The notes under the pieces were generated by a model. The model searched no databases. It saw only the letters and a program-made list of their open reading frames with translations, and had not been told where the DNA came from. This document shows, one piece after another, positions 29,894 to 38,398 of a DNA stretch of 64,000 nucleotides. Each line of letters starts with the position of its first letter. Position 1 is the stretch's first letter. A program made the translations under genes and the position numbers. This DNA comes from Rubidibacter lacunae KORDI 51-2 (GTDB lineage Bacteria > Cyanobacteriota > Cyanobacteriia > Cyanobacteriales > Rubidibacteraceae), in NCBI RefSeq assembly GCF_000473895.1, contig NZ_ASSJ01000079.1, positions 124,001 to 188,000 on the forward strand, in the 5' to 3' direction.

Positions 29894-30479
29894 CGGTATC
29901 AAAGCCCAAAAAAGCTCGAGCATTAGACAACAGAAGAAGTTCAAGGCAGCTGCTCGCAAGCCAATGCCTTTGGCACCACCGACTAACACCGGTGGCTCCC
30001 CCACGAGAGTAATAAGGTCTGCGAGCTAACAATTCTGATACCCTGGCGGCAGATTTCGGCGTGATTCCGCTCGCACTGGGCGCGAACTCATTGCAAATCA
30101 GGCTAGGGCTTACCTACTGGCTCGAGAAAATTCCCTCCTGGTACCCAGGGCACGCTAAATGTAACGCATCTTAAGATTTACGAGCCACATCTAGCGTACA
30201 ATGAAACCAGCTGTGCGGGGTTCTACCCAATGCTATCGCTCTCTGCCACGGAGTCCCTCGGTATTGACATCGACAAGCTTGTTCTCTGGGAACAAGGAAG
30301 TTGTCGCTCACTCGCTCGAGTTCTAAATCACTGACGTGCATTTATTGCGGATGCTGAGGATGTCCCCCTAACCTTGGCAAAGTTCGCAAATGGGTGGAAA
30401 TGGAAACCTTATGCGGATGTCCGCGGTCCTTTAGGCTTTAGGGGTAACGCCCACCAAACCCGGACGTAAGTAAAGATCC
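29894..30479. promoter_or_regulatory. Divergent spacer upstream of the sigma factor
   Basis: About 590 bases between the monophosphatase gene and the sigma factor gene. It contains short direct and inverted motifs (such as GCGGATGTCCGC around 30414-30425) but no repeat or RNA I can name. A long leader for the sigma operon is likely here. Confidence 0.4.
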
Positions 30480-31139
30480 ATGAGCCATTCCCTTGCAGTC
30501 TGCTGGCCGGCGGCCGATCTCGGCCTGCCTTTGGAATCCGTGTCTCCAGATAAACTCTCCAACACCGAGCTGATCGCCCGTTGTCAGGAAGGGGCAAAAC
30601 CGGAACGCGATGCTTTTTCCGAGTTGTTGCGGAGGTTCCAGCCTCACGTCGAGAAAATCCTGTATCACCTTGCCCCCGATTGGGGGGATCGTGCCGACTT
30701 GGCTCAGGAAGTGTGGATTCGGGTATATCGCAACATTAAGCGTTTGAACGAACCGGTTAAGTTCCGCGGCTGGCTCAGTCGGATTGCAACTAACTTGTTC
30801 TACGACGAGCTGCGCAAGCGCAAGCGCGTTCGTAACCCTTTATCTCTGGATGCTCCACGCCAGATGGAGGACGGCTTTCTCGATTGGGAGGTGCCGTCCG
30901 ACGCACCAAGCCCGGATGAAGATCTCTCGACTCAGGAGTTCTACGAACAACTTCAGCAGGCGATTGCCGATCTTCCGGAAGTCTTCCGGACGACGATCAT
31001 CCTGCGCGAGATCGAAGGTCTGGCTTACGAAGAAATTGCCGAAGTTACCAGGGTTTCACTCGGGACTGTCAAGTCGCGGATCGCTCGTGCCCGAGCCCGC
31101 TTGCAAGTAAAACTGCAAAGTTATCTCGCGATCGACTAA
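30480..31139 (+). CDS. sigG: ECF (group 3) sigma factor, SigG-like
   Basis: 219 aa. Sigma region 2 is at about residues 50-115 (DRADLAQEVWIRVYRNIKR, FRGWLSRIATNLFYDELRKRKR), and region 4 at about residues 160-215 (LPEVFRTTIILREIEGLAYEEIAEVTRVSLGTVKSRIARARARLQ), the helix-turn-helix that reads the -35 box. There are no regions 1 or 3, so it belongs to the extracytoplasmic-function group. The arrangement with an anti-sigma-like gene 141 bases downstream matches the SigG pair I recall from Synechocystis (slr1545 with its neighbour). SigG responds to envelope or other stress. Starts with ATG; ATCCATGAGCC context has no strong Shine-Dalgarno. Confidence 0.85.
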   Translation: MSHSLAVCWPAADLGLPLESVSPDKLSNTELIARCQEGAKPERDAFSELLRRFQPHVEKILYHLAPDWGDRADLAQEVWIRVYRNIKRLNEPVKFRGWLSRIATNLFYDELRKRKRVRNPLSLDAPRQMEDGFLDWEVPSDAPSPDEDLSTQEFYEQLQQAIADLPEVFRTTIILREIEGLAYEEIAEVTRVSLGTVKSRIARARARLQVKLQSYLAID

Positions 31140-31280
31140 GTTGGTTATAGAGGGACGCGCTCGTTTCAGCGGACGTGCTTAGACGAGTGTGGGTTAGTCA
31201 TCCGACTTGGCTAGGCTCTAGTAGCAAATACGGTCGGAGGCGCTCACTAAAGACACTTTAGTAGGGGTCCGAGGATTTCG

Positions 31281-31751
31281 ATGGCTACGAACGTGCAGCA
31301 CGAAGACGAATTCGGTGGATGCAGTCAGCTCGTATTAGAACTTCTTAGTGCGTACCTCGATGGCGAGGTCACTCAAGAGGAAGAAGCCCGCGCGCAAGCC
31401 CTGATTGCTTCTTCTCCAGCAGCCGAGCGATTCTATCGTCAGCAACTGAAGTTGCGAGCCGCCCTTCGCCAGGTAGCGGTGCCTCGCGAGCAGTCGGTCG
31501 CCGCCTTGGAAGGGCGCGTTTGGACTGTGTGTCGTCGTCGGCGTCGGTGGCTCTGGGGCGGAAGTGCAGCAGCCGCGTTACTGGTAGGCACTTTTGCTTG
31601 GCTCGTGGGCGGCGAGTCATCGGTCTTACGTCTGGCGCGATCGCCCCAACCGGCTCTGTCCTCTGGAGCGTTGGCAATCTCTTTGGATCGGCCGGTCTTG
31701 GCTCTACCCGAACTGGAAGCAGGTTCCTTAGTTGCCCCCAATCCGCGTTAG
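31281..31751 (+). CDS. Anti-sigma factor-like membrane protein
   Basis: 156 aa with one transmembrane segment at about residues 92-112 (WLWGGSAAAALLVGTFAWLVGG). The cytoplasmic N-terminal domain begins GCSQLVLELLSAYLDGEVTQEE, the pattern of anti-sigma domains of the zf-HC2 type, but the zinc ligands HxxxCxxC are not evident; only one Cys is seen. It is downstream of the ECF sigma gene on the same strand, so it should hold that sigma factor at the membrane until a signal arrives. The C-terminal part is Pro/Ala/Leu-rich and extracytoplasmic. I recall the Synechocystis counterpart as SapG. Confidence 0.75.
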   Translation: MATNVQHEDEFGGCSQLVLELLSAYLDGEVTQEEEARAQALIASSPAAERFYRQQLKLRAALRQVAVPREQSVAALEGRVWTVCRRRRRWLWGGSAAAALLVGTFAWLVGGESSVLRLARSPQPALSSGALAISLDRPVLALPELEAGSLVAPNPR

Positions 31752-31762
31752 GTCAGCTGAGG

Positions 31763-32182
31763 GTGGCATTTATTTACCGGCGGGTCGTGCGTTTAGCCGA
31801 CACGGACGCTGCAGGGGTCGTTTACTTCTCTCGCATCCTAGAAATGTGCCACGAAGCTTACGAGGCAGCTCTGGCAGATGCTGGCATTGATATTGGAGAA
31901 ATGCTCCGCAATGGGGCGGTTTTGCTGCCGATAGTTCGTGCAGAAGCAGATTATCTTCAGCCACTGACTTACGGCCAAGACTTGATCATTTCCTTACGGC
32001 CCCAATCGATTGACGAGACAGAATTTGCCCTCAGTTATGAAGTTACTTTCCTGCCCGCACGATTGGCGGTGCGAGCACAGACACGTCACGTTTGCGTGCA
32101 TTCGCGGCAGAAGTGGCGCATGTCGTTGCCAGAATCGTTAGCGCGGTGGTTACTCCGAGCAGCGGCAGAGTCATCTTTGTGA
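31763..32182 (+). CDS. 1,4-dihydroxy-2-naphthoyl-CoA thioesterase-like protein
   Basis: 139 aa starting at GTG (31763-31765), 11 bases after the anti-sigma stop; the start fits relatives that begin xFxYRRxVRLxDTDAAGVVYF. The hot-dog thioesterase motif DTDAAGVVYFSRILEMCHEAYEAAL holds the catalytic Asp. A VLLPIVRAEADYLQPLTYGQDL block follows. Cyanobacterial members hydrolyse DHNA-CoA in phylloquinone (vitamin K1) synthesis, making an electron carrier of photosystem I; other thioester substrates are possible. The tight linkage to the sigma pair could be chance or could couple it to the stress operon. Confidence 0.82.
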   Translation: MAFIYRRVVRLADTDAAGVVYFSRILEMCHEAYEAALADAGIDIGEMLRNGAVLLPIVRAEADYLQPLTYGQDLIISLRPQSIDETEFALSYEVTFLPARLAVRAQTRHVCVHSRQKWRMSLPESLARWLLRAAAESSL

Positions 32183-32240
32183 TCGCGATTCGCACGAGTA
32201 CGAGATAAGCTCGATTCGGTAAGTGCTCGATCGCTCAATT

Positions 32241-32945
32241 ATGGAGCTGCCCCCATACACAGTTCGCGTAAGCGCACGCGCTCGCCACGCCCGCATTCGG
32301 GTTTCGGCTCGCGACGGACTCGAAGTTGTGGTACCTCAGGGATTCGACATCGAGCGTTTGCCGGAGTTACTCGCACGCCGCCATCGCTGGATCGAACGCG
32401 CACTGGCAAATGCAGCCGCACAGGAGCAGGTGTATGCCACACAGCCCGATCTACCCGAGGTGATTGCGCTCCTCGCGATCGGACAGCAACGGTCAGTGCG
32501 CTATTTTACAGCAGCAACGCCGCGCATCCGCCTCGACGAGTCCGATAGCGAGTTGATCGTTCGGGGCGCGACAAACGATCTTAGGGCCTGTCGGGAACTG
32601 CTGCAGTATTGGTTAAGCCGGCAGGCACGATCGTATCTAGTGCCGTGGTTAGAACGAGTCGGACAGGAGTGCGAATTAAGCTGTCGCAATGCGGCAATTC
32701 GCAATCAGAAAACACGATGGGGTAGTTGTTCGGCTCGCGGGACGATCAGTCTCAACCAGCAACTTTTGTTCCTACCTGCCCCATTAGTACATTACGTACT
32801 TGTTCACGAACTGTGTCATACCGTCCACTTGGATCATTCACATCGCTTCTGGCAGCTTGTGGAGGCAAAGCTCCCCGACTGTGCTCGGCGGCGGGCAGAG
32901 TTACGCGCAGCCTGGCAATACGTTCCGCTTTGGGCGCAGCCATAG
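32241..32945 (+). CDS. YgjP-type metalloprotease-like protein (DUF45)
   Basis: 234 aa from the ATG at 32241; a GTG at 32223 would add six residues. It has the zinc motif HELCHTVHLDHSHRFW (about residues 190-205), with HExxH and a downstream His or Glu as third ligand. Preceding blocks TRWGSCSARGTISLNQQL and RNQKTRWGS match the UPF0758/YgjP family. Predicted soluble. The biological substrate of these proteins is not known. It lies 58 bases after the thioesterase gene, on the same strand. Confidence 0.87.
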   Translation: MELPPYTVRVSARARHARIRVSARDGLEVVVPQGFDIERLPELLARRHRWIERALANAAAQEQVYATQPDLPEVIALLAIGQQRSVRYFTAATPRIRLDESDSELIVRGATNDLRACRELLQYWLSRQARSYLVPWLERVGQECELSCRNAAIRNQKTRWGSCSARGTISLNQQLLFLPAPLVHYVLVHELCHTVHLDHSHRFWQLVEAKLPDCARRRAELRAAWQYVPLWAQP

Positions 32946-33412
32946 CGAACAACCGGCAATGGCTGCAAAGTTGAGGCAGGCAGATTCTCCCAAGCGTCGA
33001 GAAGATATGGGTATGGCAGTTAAAGACTGGTTCGGGCATCGCTAGCTTGATACCAATTTGCACAATACCTAAGACAGAATAGGCAAACATTCCCGAAAGA
33101 AGAGGATCTCAATCTGTCATCTGTCGCAGCTCTTCCTAGAGTTGGCACGAGCTCTGTTTTTTTTCTGCTACGGAAAGAGAATAGCTGCATCGACAGATCT
33201 TCGTTTGAGTCGTTTCGGACATCTTTATGAAGACGGAGGGAGAACGGAGTAACTTTTTAGGCCGACCCTTGAATTAATCAATGAACTGAAGAGGGACGAG
33301 AATAAAGACTACTTTTCGCAACCAATGGCAACTCTTGAGCAGAATCAATTCCATTGGGCGACCCCAACAAGGCAATTCAAGTATGGACTTGCCATCTCTC
33401 ACGCAGTCGAAT
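32946..33412. other. Convergent spacer
   Basis: About 470 bases between the YgjP gene (plus) and the permease gene (minus). A run of eight T at 33157-33164 follows a weak AGAG..CTCT stem, which may be a terminator for the upstream genes. No gene was found, though short open frames occur. Confidence 0.4.
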
Positions 33413-34519
33413 TCACGTCCTGGAGGCAAGGTGTTGCCCCTGATGGGGGTGTGCTGATGGTTGGACACCTTCGGCACCTTCACTGCCACCACGCTTTCCA
33501 CCCCAGCGATCGAGCACGTCGCCAAGCAAGGCTTCTTCAATCCAAATCTTCGAGACAACAGCAAGTGGCAGCGCCAAGATCAACCCTGCTAAACCGAAGA
33601 AGCTTGCAAATAGAATCTGTGCGCCCAAGGTCACCGCTGGCAGCAGCGACACCCTTGCTGCCATGACCGTTGGTGTCAGCCAATAGCTTTCGATGTTCTG
33701 AATAATGAGGTAAAGGACGATCACGCCAAATGCTTTCCAGGGGGCGTCTAGTAAAGCGATCGAAAACGGAAACACTACGCTCAGCGTCGGACCGATATTC
33801 GGGATGAAGTTAAGCAAGCCAGCCAGCAGTGCGTGGACGAGTACGAGATCGACTTGCAAAATCAACAACCCGATGCCGCTCAGCGTTCCAATAAACGCGC
33901 AGTTAATCGTAATGCCGGCGAACCAACTCGACAACCCTCGAGCGCACTTCGTCAAGATGTCATCGGCACGTCGCCGATAAAACGACGGGAACAGGCGCAA
34001 GGCTCCGCGTCGATAGGGTTGTGGATCGGCCAGTAGCATAAGCGTGAACACCAGTACCAGTATAGGCTGCAGCACATAGGCTAAGGAATTGGAGAAAAAG
34101 CTAAGCAGCTGCGATATTGATTGCTGCAAAAGGGCTGGAATATCGTTTAATAGTGTATTCGGGTCAAGCAAGCTTGGTGGCGAGCCAAAAAAGTCTGAGA
34201 CCAGCAAGTTTTCCAGCCAACCCGCAAGACGTTGAAAAGCAACCGGCAGTAACTTGAGCAGCTCTTGAAACTGCTCGACTAACGGTGGAACGAGCGCCAC
34301 CCCGAGCACGCCTGCGAGCACTATCATTCCGACGACGATTGCACCAACAGCCCAGCCGCGCGGGACTTTTAACCAACGTTGCAGGCGCAGCACAAGCGTA
34401 TTGAGCACAGTCGCCAGCACCGCTGCTGTAAACATCAACAGCAAGAGTCCGCGGATCTGCCACAGCACGAACAGGGACACAGTCAGACCCATCAGTCCCA
34501 ACCACTGGCCGAGCTTCAT
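33413..34519 (-). CDS. AI-2E family transporter (permease)
   Basis: 368 aa from the ATG at 34519; six codons farther upstream another ATG exists. About eight hydrophobic segments are visible, for example LMGLTVSLFVLWQIRGLLLLMFTAAVLATVL and IVVGMIVLAGVLGVALVPPL near the N-terminus and LNFIPNIGPTLSVVFPF and LTPTVMAARVSLLPAVTLGAQILFASFFGLAGLILALPLAVV near the C-terminus, the block typical of the AI-2E/PerM family. The natural substrate in cyanobacteria is unknown. The short polar C-terminus (GKRGGSEG...) is variable. Predicted inner membrane. Confidence 0.9.
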   Translation of the reverse strand: MKLGQWLGLMGLTVSLFVLWQIRGLLLLMFTAAVLATVLNTLVLRLQRWLKVPRGWAVGAIVVGMIVLAGVLGVALVPPLVEQFQELLKLLPVAFQRLAGWLENLLVSDFFGSPPSLLDPNTLLNDIPALLQQSISQLLSFFSNSLAYVLQPILVLVFTLMLLADPQPYRRGALRLFPSFYRRRADDILTKCARGLSSWFAGITINCAFIGTLSGIGLLILQVDLVLVHALLAGLLNFIPNIGPTLSVVFPFSIALLDAPWKAFGVIVLYLIIQNIESYWLTPTVMAARVSLLPAVTLGAQILFASFFGLAGLILALPLAVVSKIWIEEALLGDVLDRWGGKRGGSEGAEGVQPSAHPHQGQHLASRT

Positions 34520-34620
34520 AGCACTCCTCAAAAGCAATTCTGAACGCGCGATCGCGGGTCAAGTTGCCTCAGTTATACCCCACGAACTCCAATGTCAGGA
34601 GTTCGCGATGCCGAATGCTT

Positions 34621-35490
34621 TTACTGAGATCGCTGGCGTTTCGTATCCCCTTCGCACGCATGCAACCGTGCAGCTGTCCGCAAGATTTTCCCTGCCAGCA
34701 TTGCTGCACCGAAACCATTGTCGACGTTCATCACGCCGATACCCGTTGCACAAGAATTGAGCATGGTCAGCAAAGGAGCAATGCCGCCGAAGCTTGTGCC
34801 GTAGCCAACGCTAGTGGGGACGGCAATCACCGGACAAGCTGCCATCCCCGCAACAACGCTTGGTAACGCGCCTTCCATACCCGCCACAACAATCGCCACA
34901 TCAACGCGGTCGAGCAGGGTGCGATGGCTGAGCAGACGATGGATGCCAGCAACACCCACATCCCAGAGGCGCTGGACCTCAAAGCCGCTGAGTTCGGCCG
35001 TGACGGCGGCTTCTTCGGCAACGGGAATATCGACGGTACCGGCTGTTAGGATGCCAATCGCGCCAGGATATTGTGGCGGGTCGGCAGTTTGGAGAACACA
35101 GATGCGAGCTGTCGGATGGTAGTGCAGTTCGGGCAACCGCACTTGAAGCTGTTGGAAAACCTCGGGCTCGATGCGCGTCGCTAGCGCCACTGGGACGCGC
35201 TCGCTCATGGTGCGGAAAATTGCAACAATTTGCTCGGGGGTTTTACCAGGTCCCCAGATTGCTTCGGGAAACCCCGTCCGCAGACTGCGATGGTGATCGA
35301 CTTTGGCAAAGTCATCGACCGGTTCGAAGTCAAAGTGACGCAGGCGATCGCGCGCATCGTCGGGCGCGATCTTGCCAGCAGCAACAGCACTCAGCAGCGC
35401 TTGTAGGGACGCATCTGGGTCGTTGTTAGAGCCGGCCAGATCGTCATACCGATCGTCTAGAAACTCGCTGCCGCTCTTAATTGCGTTCAT
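34621..35490 (-). CDS. larB: Nickel-pincer cofactor biosynthesis protein LarB
   Basis: 289 aa from the ATG at 35490; the longer open frame to 36066 is not homologous before this point. LarB carboxylates nicotinate adenine dinucleotide to start the nickel-pincer cofactor of lactate racemase; it is a relative of PurE carboxylase. The PurE-like half contains VAIVVAGMEGALPSVVAGMAACPVIAVPTSVGYGTSFGGIAPLLTML (about residues 195-240), the conserved GIxNVDNGFGAAMLA-type block (VMNVDNGFGAAMLAGKI) and the C-terminus. N-terminal residues about 30-70 contain DFAKVDHHRSLRTGFPEAIWGPGKT, typical of LarB. The ATG overlaps the stop of the MAPEG gene (ATGA, 35487-35490). No larC or larE is next to it. Confidence 0.93.
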   Translation of the reverse strand: MNAIKSGSEFLDDRYDDLAGSNNDPDASLQALLSAVAAGKIAPDDARDRLRHFDFEPVDDFAKVDHHRSLRTGFPEAIWGPGKTPEQIVAIFRTMSERVPVALATRIEPEVFQQLQVRLPELHYHPTARICVLQTADPPQYPGAIGILTAGTVDIPVAEEAAVTAELSGFEVQRLWDVGVAGIHRLLSHRTLLDRVDVAIVVAGMEGALPSVVAGMAACPVIAVPTSVGYGTSFGGIAPLLTMLNSCATGIGVMNVDNGFGAAMLAGKILRTAARLHACEGDTKRQRSQ

Positions 35491-35927
35491 ATCGCTGCTG
35501 CCCGTTGCAAACTCAAAGCGAAGAGCACGACGATGCCCGTCACACCGATCGCGTAGGCCAGCGAACGCAAGATCGGCAGATTGGCAACATAGCCCAACGG
35601 ATAAAGCAGGCGCGCGCCCAAATATCCGATCGCCGCGATCGCCGCCAACGACGAGTCGACATGCGTGACGTAGGCCATCAGCGCCGCCGGTACGTAAATC
35701 GTGAGAGATTCGAAGCCATTCTGGTGCGCCCACGTTGCTCGCTGAGCATACGCAGGTAGCTTGTCGAACATCGTGCGGGGCGCTCTGGCATCGTAGCCAA
35801 CTTGGAAACGACCGAATGCAACCAGTCCGTATGGTAAGTAAACTAGCAGGACCGCACCGACAATCGAATACAGTAGCAGTGCGGGTAGGGGAATTGGTAG
35901 GTTGTGGACGACTGCGTCTGGGTTCAT
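35487..35927 (-). CDS. MAPEG-family membrane protein
   Basis: 146 aa with four hydrophobic stretches (about residues 13-35, 55-68, 78-100, 118-142). The stretch YDARAPRTMFDKLPAYAQRATWAHQNGFESLTIYVPAALMAYVTH contains the RxxxAHxNxFE-type block of MAPEG proteins, which in eukaryotes act in eicosanoid and glutathione metabolism. Bacterial members are of unclear function. The gene overlaps larB by four bases (ATGA), so the two are translationally coupled and probably cotranscribed. There is no obvious functional link between them. Confidence 0.85.
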   Translation of the reverse strand: MNPDAVVHNLPIPLPALLLYSIVGAVLLVYLPYGLVAFGRFQVGYDARAPRTMFDKLPAYAQRATWAHQNGFESLTIYVPAALMAYVTHVDSSLAAIAAIGYLGARLLYPLGYVANLPILRSLAYAIGVTGIVVLFALSLQRAAAI

Positions 35928-36091
35928 GGCCGTGTTGAGTGAGAACGGTCGAGTTACGGTCGCGCCCGGTGAGGATGCGCAAAATGCAATCTTCTAATCG
36001 TTGCTGGACTCGATCGCGATCGCCATACCAAATGGCTTGGTGGCAACTATCTAGCCACCTGTCCAATCGCGAACAGCGGTGACGACGACTC

Positions 36092-36592
36092 TTAGTCGAA
36101 GTAAAACAGAGTTACGAGTTTGCGCTGCTCTTCTGCTTCCTGACAGGTTTGTAATAACGTCCGACTGTCGTGGAATGCAAAGCAAACAAGCTGTTGGCAG
36201 CGCGAAACGATCTCGCGGTTGCACAGGGCGCTGGCTTCTCCCAAGGACAGTGAATCGTTGTCGGGATTTTCGACGAGATGGACGACTTGCTCTAGCTGCT
36301 CGCGGGATTCGCGTGGCTGCCGCTTCAGACTCTGAGGCAAAATTACCGTTAACAAGTTCGGGTCGGCACGCATAGCTCCCTTGATTACGGCAGAGTTGGT
36401 GCCGATGGCACCAGAGGTGACGACGCGGTTACCGCCGAGAACGAGGGCATAGCTCATGATCTCGATCAGTTGTTGGTGCGTGATCGGGACGTGGCGGGAC
36501 CCGAGTAATGCCAGTCGCTTCGACCCGGTTTGCTGGATAGCTGCCAGTTCCTGGGTCAGCGTGTCGAGTTGGATTTCTGCGGATTGACTCAA
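36092..36592 (-). CDS. DprA-like/SLOG-family protein
   Basis: 166 aa starting at TTG (36590-36592), with no strong Shine-Dalgarno; the start is uncertain. The core LALLGSRHVPITHQQLIEIMSYALVLGGNRVVTSGAIGTNSAVIKGAMRADPNLLTVILPQSL has the Rossmann-like pattern of DprA/LOG proteins (GSR, TSGAxGxxxAxxxG). Cyanobacterial annotations call this a DNA recombination-mediator protein A. Whether it loads RecA onto DNA or has a nucleotide-hydrolase role is unknown; the small size fits the Rossmann core only. It stands apart from larB by about 160 bases and may be separately transcribed. Confidence 0.72.
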   Translation of the reverse strand: MSQSAEIQLDTLTQELAAIQQTGSKRLALLGSRHVPITHQQLIEIMSYALVLGGNRVVTSGAIGTNSAVIKGAMRADPNLLTVILPQSLKRQPRESREQLEQVVHLVENPDNDSLSLGEASALCNREIVSRCQQLVCFAFHDSRTLLQTCQEAEEQRKLVTLFYFD

Positions 36593-36800
36593 GGGGTTGC
36601 AGAGTTCGCGCGTGCATTGAACCCCGATATTTTAACAAACAGCGTACCCGTCAGAAGCTGTCTCCCTCGAAGTGGCACACAACCTCGAGACTCGCTGACC
36701 CTTCGGAAATGCCAAATCGCAAAGTCAGCCGCTTAATCCCGTCTGCCCCCAAAACGATCGTTACGGTTCGTCGTCGGGTAGGGGTTGCTTTATTGCTATG
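36593..36800. other. Spacer left of the structured element
   Basis: About 210 bases with no gene and no named feature. The GC-rich stretch with many short repeats (GGGTAGGGG) near 36777 leads into the structured element at 36801-36920. Confidence 0.35.
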
Positions 36801-36920
36801 AAGCCACCCTTATTCCGCTTATGGGCTAAGCAAGCACATCGACTCCCATTCACAAGGAAAAAACATGGGAGCAACCACAATCGGTTACTCCCAGGCGATG
36901 TAGCAGGAACAAGGTGGCTT
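36801..36920 (-). ncRNA. Structured element with competing hairpins, downstream of the peroxiredoxin gene
   Basis: AAGCCACCCTTATTCC (36801-36816) pairs with GGAACAAGGTGGCTT (36906-36920) in a long stem with one bulge and one mismatch. Inside, ACATCG (36836-36841) pairs with CGATGT (36896-36901). Within that, CTCCCAT (36843-36849) pairs with ATGGGAG (36865-36871), but the same GGGAG can instead pair with ACTCCC: GGGAGCAACC (36867-36876) with GGTTACTCCC (36883-36892). On the minus strand this second stem is followed by ATGTTTTTTCC (36857-36866 in plus coordinates), the layout of a terminator after the peroxiredoxin gene (37028-37666). Two states of a transcript could thus exist. It may be a terminator, an attenuator or an ncRNA; the pairing is seen, the role is inferred. 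I recognise no known RNA family. Confidence 0.55.
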
Positions 36921-37027
36921 TGCCCCAATTTCTAGATTGTGAGGTCGCCAACCGCCGCTCGCGGACGTGCTATAGCTGACATGCAACCTTGCAGACGCAC
37001 TGCAATAGCAACCTGAAATCAGATGGC

Positions 37028-37666
37028 TTACTTGTTTGGCTGAGGCGTCATCCGCAGGTAAGGCTTAACCACGGTATAGCCTTTGGGGAAACGCTCTTTT
37101 AGCTCTGCCTCGTCCTTGATTGAGGGGACAATGACGCAGTCTCCACCATCTTGCCAGTTGACCGGCGTTGCTACCTTATAGTTGTCGGTCAGCTGCAGCG
37201 AGTCGATAACGCGCAGGATCTCGGGGAAGTTGCGTCCGGTGCTGGCCGGATAAGTCAGTGTCAGGCGCAGTTTCTTCTGCGGGTCGATGATGAACACCGA
37301 GCGCACCGTCAGCGTATTGCTGGCGTTGGGGTGGATCATGCCGTAAAGGTCGGATACCTTGCGATCGCCGTCGGCCAGAATCGGATAGTTGAGCGACACG
37401 CTTTGAGTTTCTTCAATGTCCTTCGTCCAGCCCGCGTGGGACTCGACATCATCCACGCTCAACGCTACTGTTTTGACGCCGCGCTTGTCGAATTCAGGCT
37501 TCAGTCGAGCGACTTCGCCAAGTTCCGTCGTGCAAACCGGCGTGAAGTCCGCCGGGTGCGAGAACAACACTACCCAGCTATCGCCCGCCCAGTCGTAGAA
37601 GGAGATTTCCCCTTTCGTCGATGCTTGGGTAAAGTCGGGAACGGTATCGCCAAGTTGCAGAACCAT
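37028..37666 (-). CDS. 1-Cys type peroxiredoxin (Prx6-like)
   Basis: 212 aa from the ATG at 37666; an upstream in-frame start at 37702 exists but would add an unrelated prefix. The peroxidatic Cys is residue 45 in the motif PADFTPVCTTELG. No second catalytic Cys is seen at the usual place of 2-Cys enzymes. GRNFPEILRVIDSLQLTDNYKVATPVNW in the C-terminal half matches the Prx6/AhpE-type family. It reduces hydrogen and alkyl peroxides in the cytoplasm. It lies alone, and downstream is the structured element at 36801-36920. Confidence 0.93.
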   Translation of the reverse strand: MVLQLGDTVPDFTQASTKGEISFYDWAGDSWVVLFSHPADFTPVCTTELGEVARLKPEFDKRGVKTVALSVDDVESHAGWTKDIEETQSVSLNYPILADGDRKVSDLYGMIHPNASNTLTVRSVFIIDPQKKLRLTLTYPASTGRNFPEILRVIDSLQLTDNYKVATPVNWQDGGDCVIVPSIKDEAELKERFPKGYTVVKPYLRMTPQPNK

Positions 37667-37957
37667 GATTTTCTCCGTGAGCAGTAAGCAGTTCGTTTGC
37701 AAGCCGATCTGCGGAACGCCATCGGGTAGGCGGTCCGCTAATCCCCGGCTTTCCGGTCGGGTTTTCGGTCTTTCTCATTATACGTCTCGGGTCTGGAGGC
37801 GATTGACAGTCCAATCCAGCGTGCGATCGCCTGGATTAGCGCTCCAACGCTCTTGCTGGCTCCACCGTTATGATGAGAAAATATGAAGCCATTGTTAAGC
37901 TTCACGCGAGCTCGGCTTTAACGGAGCAAGCAGCAACTGCAGGAGGAGACCGACATC

Positions 37958-38380
37958 ATGAAGACTTTAGTTCGCACAGTTGTTGCTGTCGTGTTTGCCG
38001 TCGCGATTGCGATTGGCAGCACCCAGGCAGCAACAGCTCTCAACCTTGGAGATTTTAACAGCACATCTTTTCCCATCTTGGCTCAAGCGGGGGGACAGAA
38101 TGCAGCCGATGCCAAGCGCGAGGCGATCGGCAATAAAATCGACCTCAATAACACCAACTTGCGTCAGTTCCGAAAGCTGCGCGGCTTCTATCCGACGCTG
38201 GCGCGCAAAGTGATTCTCAACGCACCCTACGAGAACGTCGAGGACGTGCTCGAGATCGAAGACCTATCCGATAGCCAGCGCCAGCGCCTGGAAGCAAGTA
38301 TCGGCGAATTTGTCGTGACGCCTCCGGCCGATGTCTACATTGAAGGCGGCGATCGCCTTAACAACGGAATCTACAACTAG
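37958..38380 (+). CDS. psbU: Photosystem II 12 kDa extrinsic protein PsbU
   Basis: 140 aa with an AGGAGGAG site at 37940-37947 in front of the ATG. The first about 30 residues (MKTLVRTVVAVVFAVAIAIGSTQAATAL) are a signal peptide for the thylakoid lumen. The mature domain has INLNNTN-like residues NKIDLNNTNLRQFRKLRGFYPTLARKVILNAPYENVEDVLEI and RLEASIGEFVVTPPADVYI, the PsbU fold with helix-hairpin-helix repeats. PsbU protects the oxygen-evolving Mn cluster in cyanobacteria and red algae. Followed directly by strong hairpins, so it is monocistronic. Confidence 0.97.
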   Translation: MKTLVRTVVAVVFAVAIAIGSTQAATALNLGDFNSTSFPILAQAGGQNAADAKREAIGNKIDLNNTNLRQFRKLRGFYPTLARKVILNAPYENVEDVLEIEDLSDSQRQRLEASIGEFVVTPPADVYIEGGDRLNNGIYN

Positions 38381-38398
38381 CCCATTTACTAAAACCGG

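Noticed and set aside
33157-33164. An eight-T run considered as a terminator of the YgjP gene
   Set aside because: The stem in front of it is only four to six imperfect base pairs and is 210 bases from the stop, so not listed as a terminator.
35491-36066. The 5' extension of the larB open frame
   Set aside because: The extension overlaps the MAPEG gene and is not LarB-like; the real start at 35490 overlaps the MAPEG stop as a coupled ATGA.
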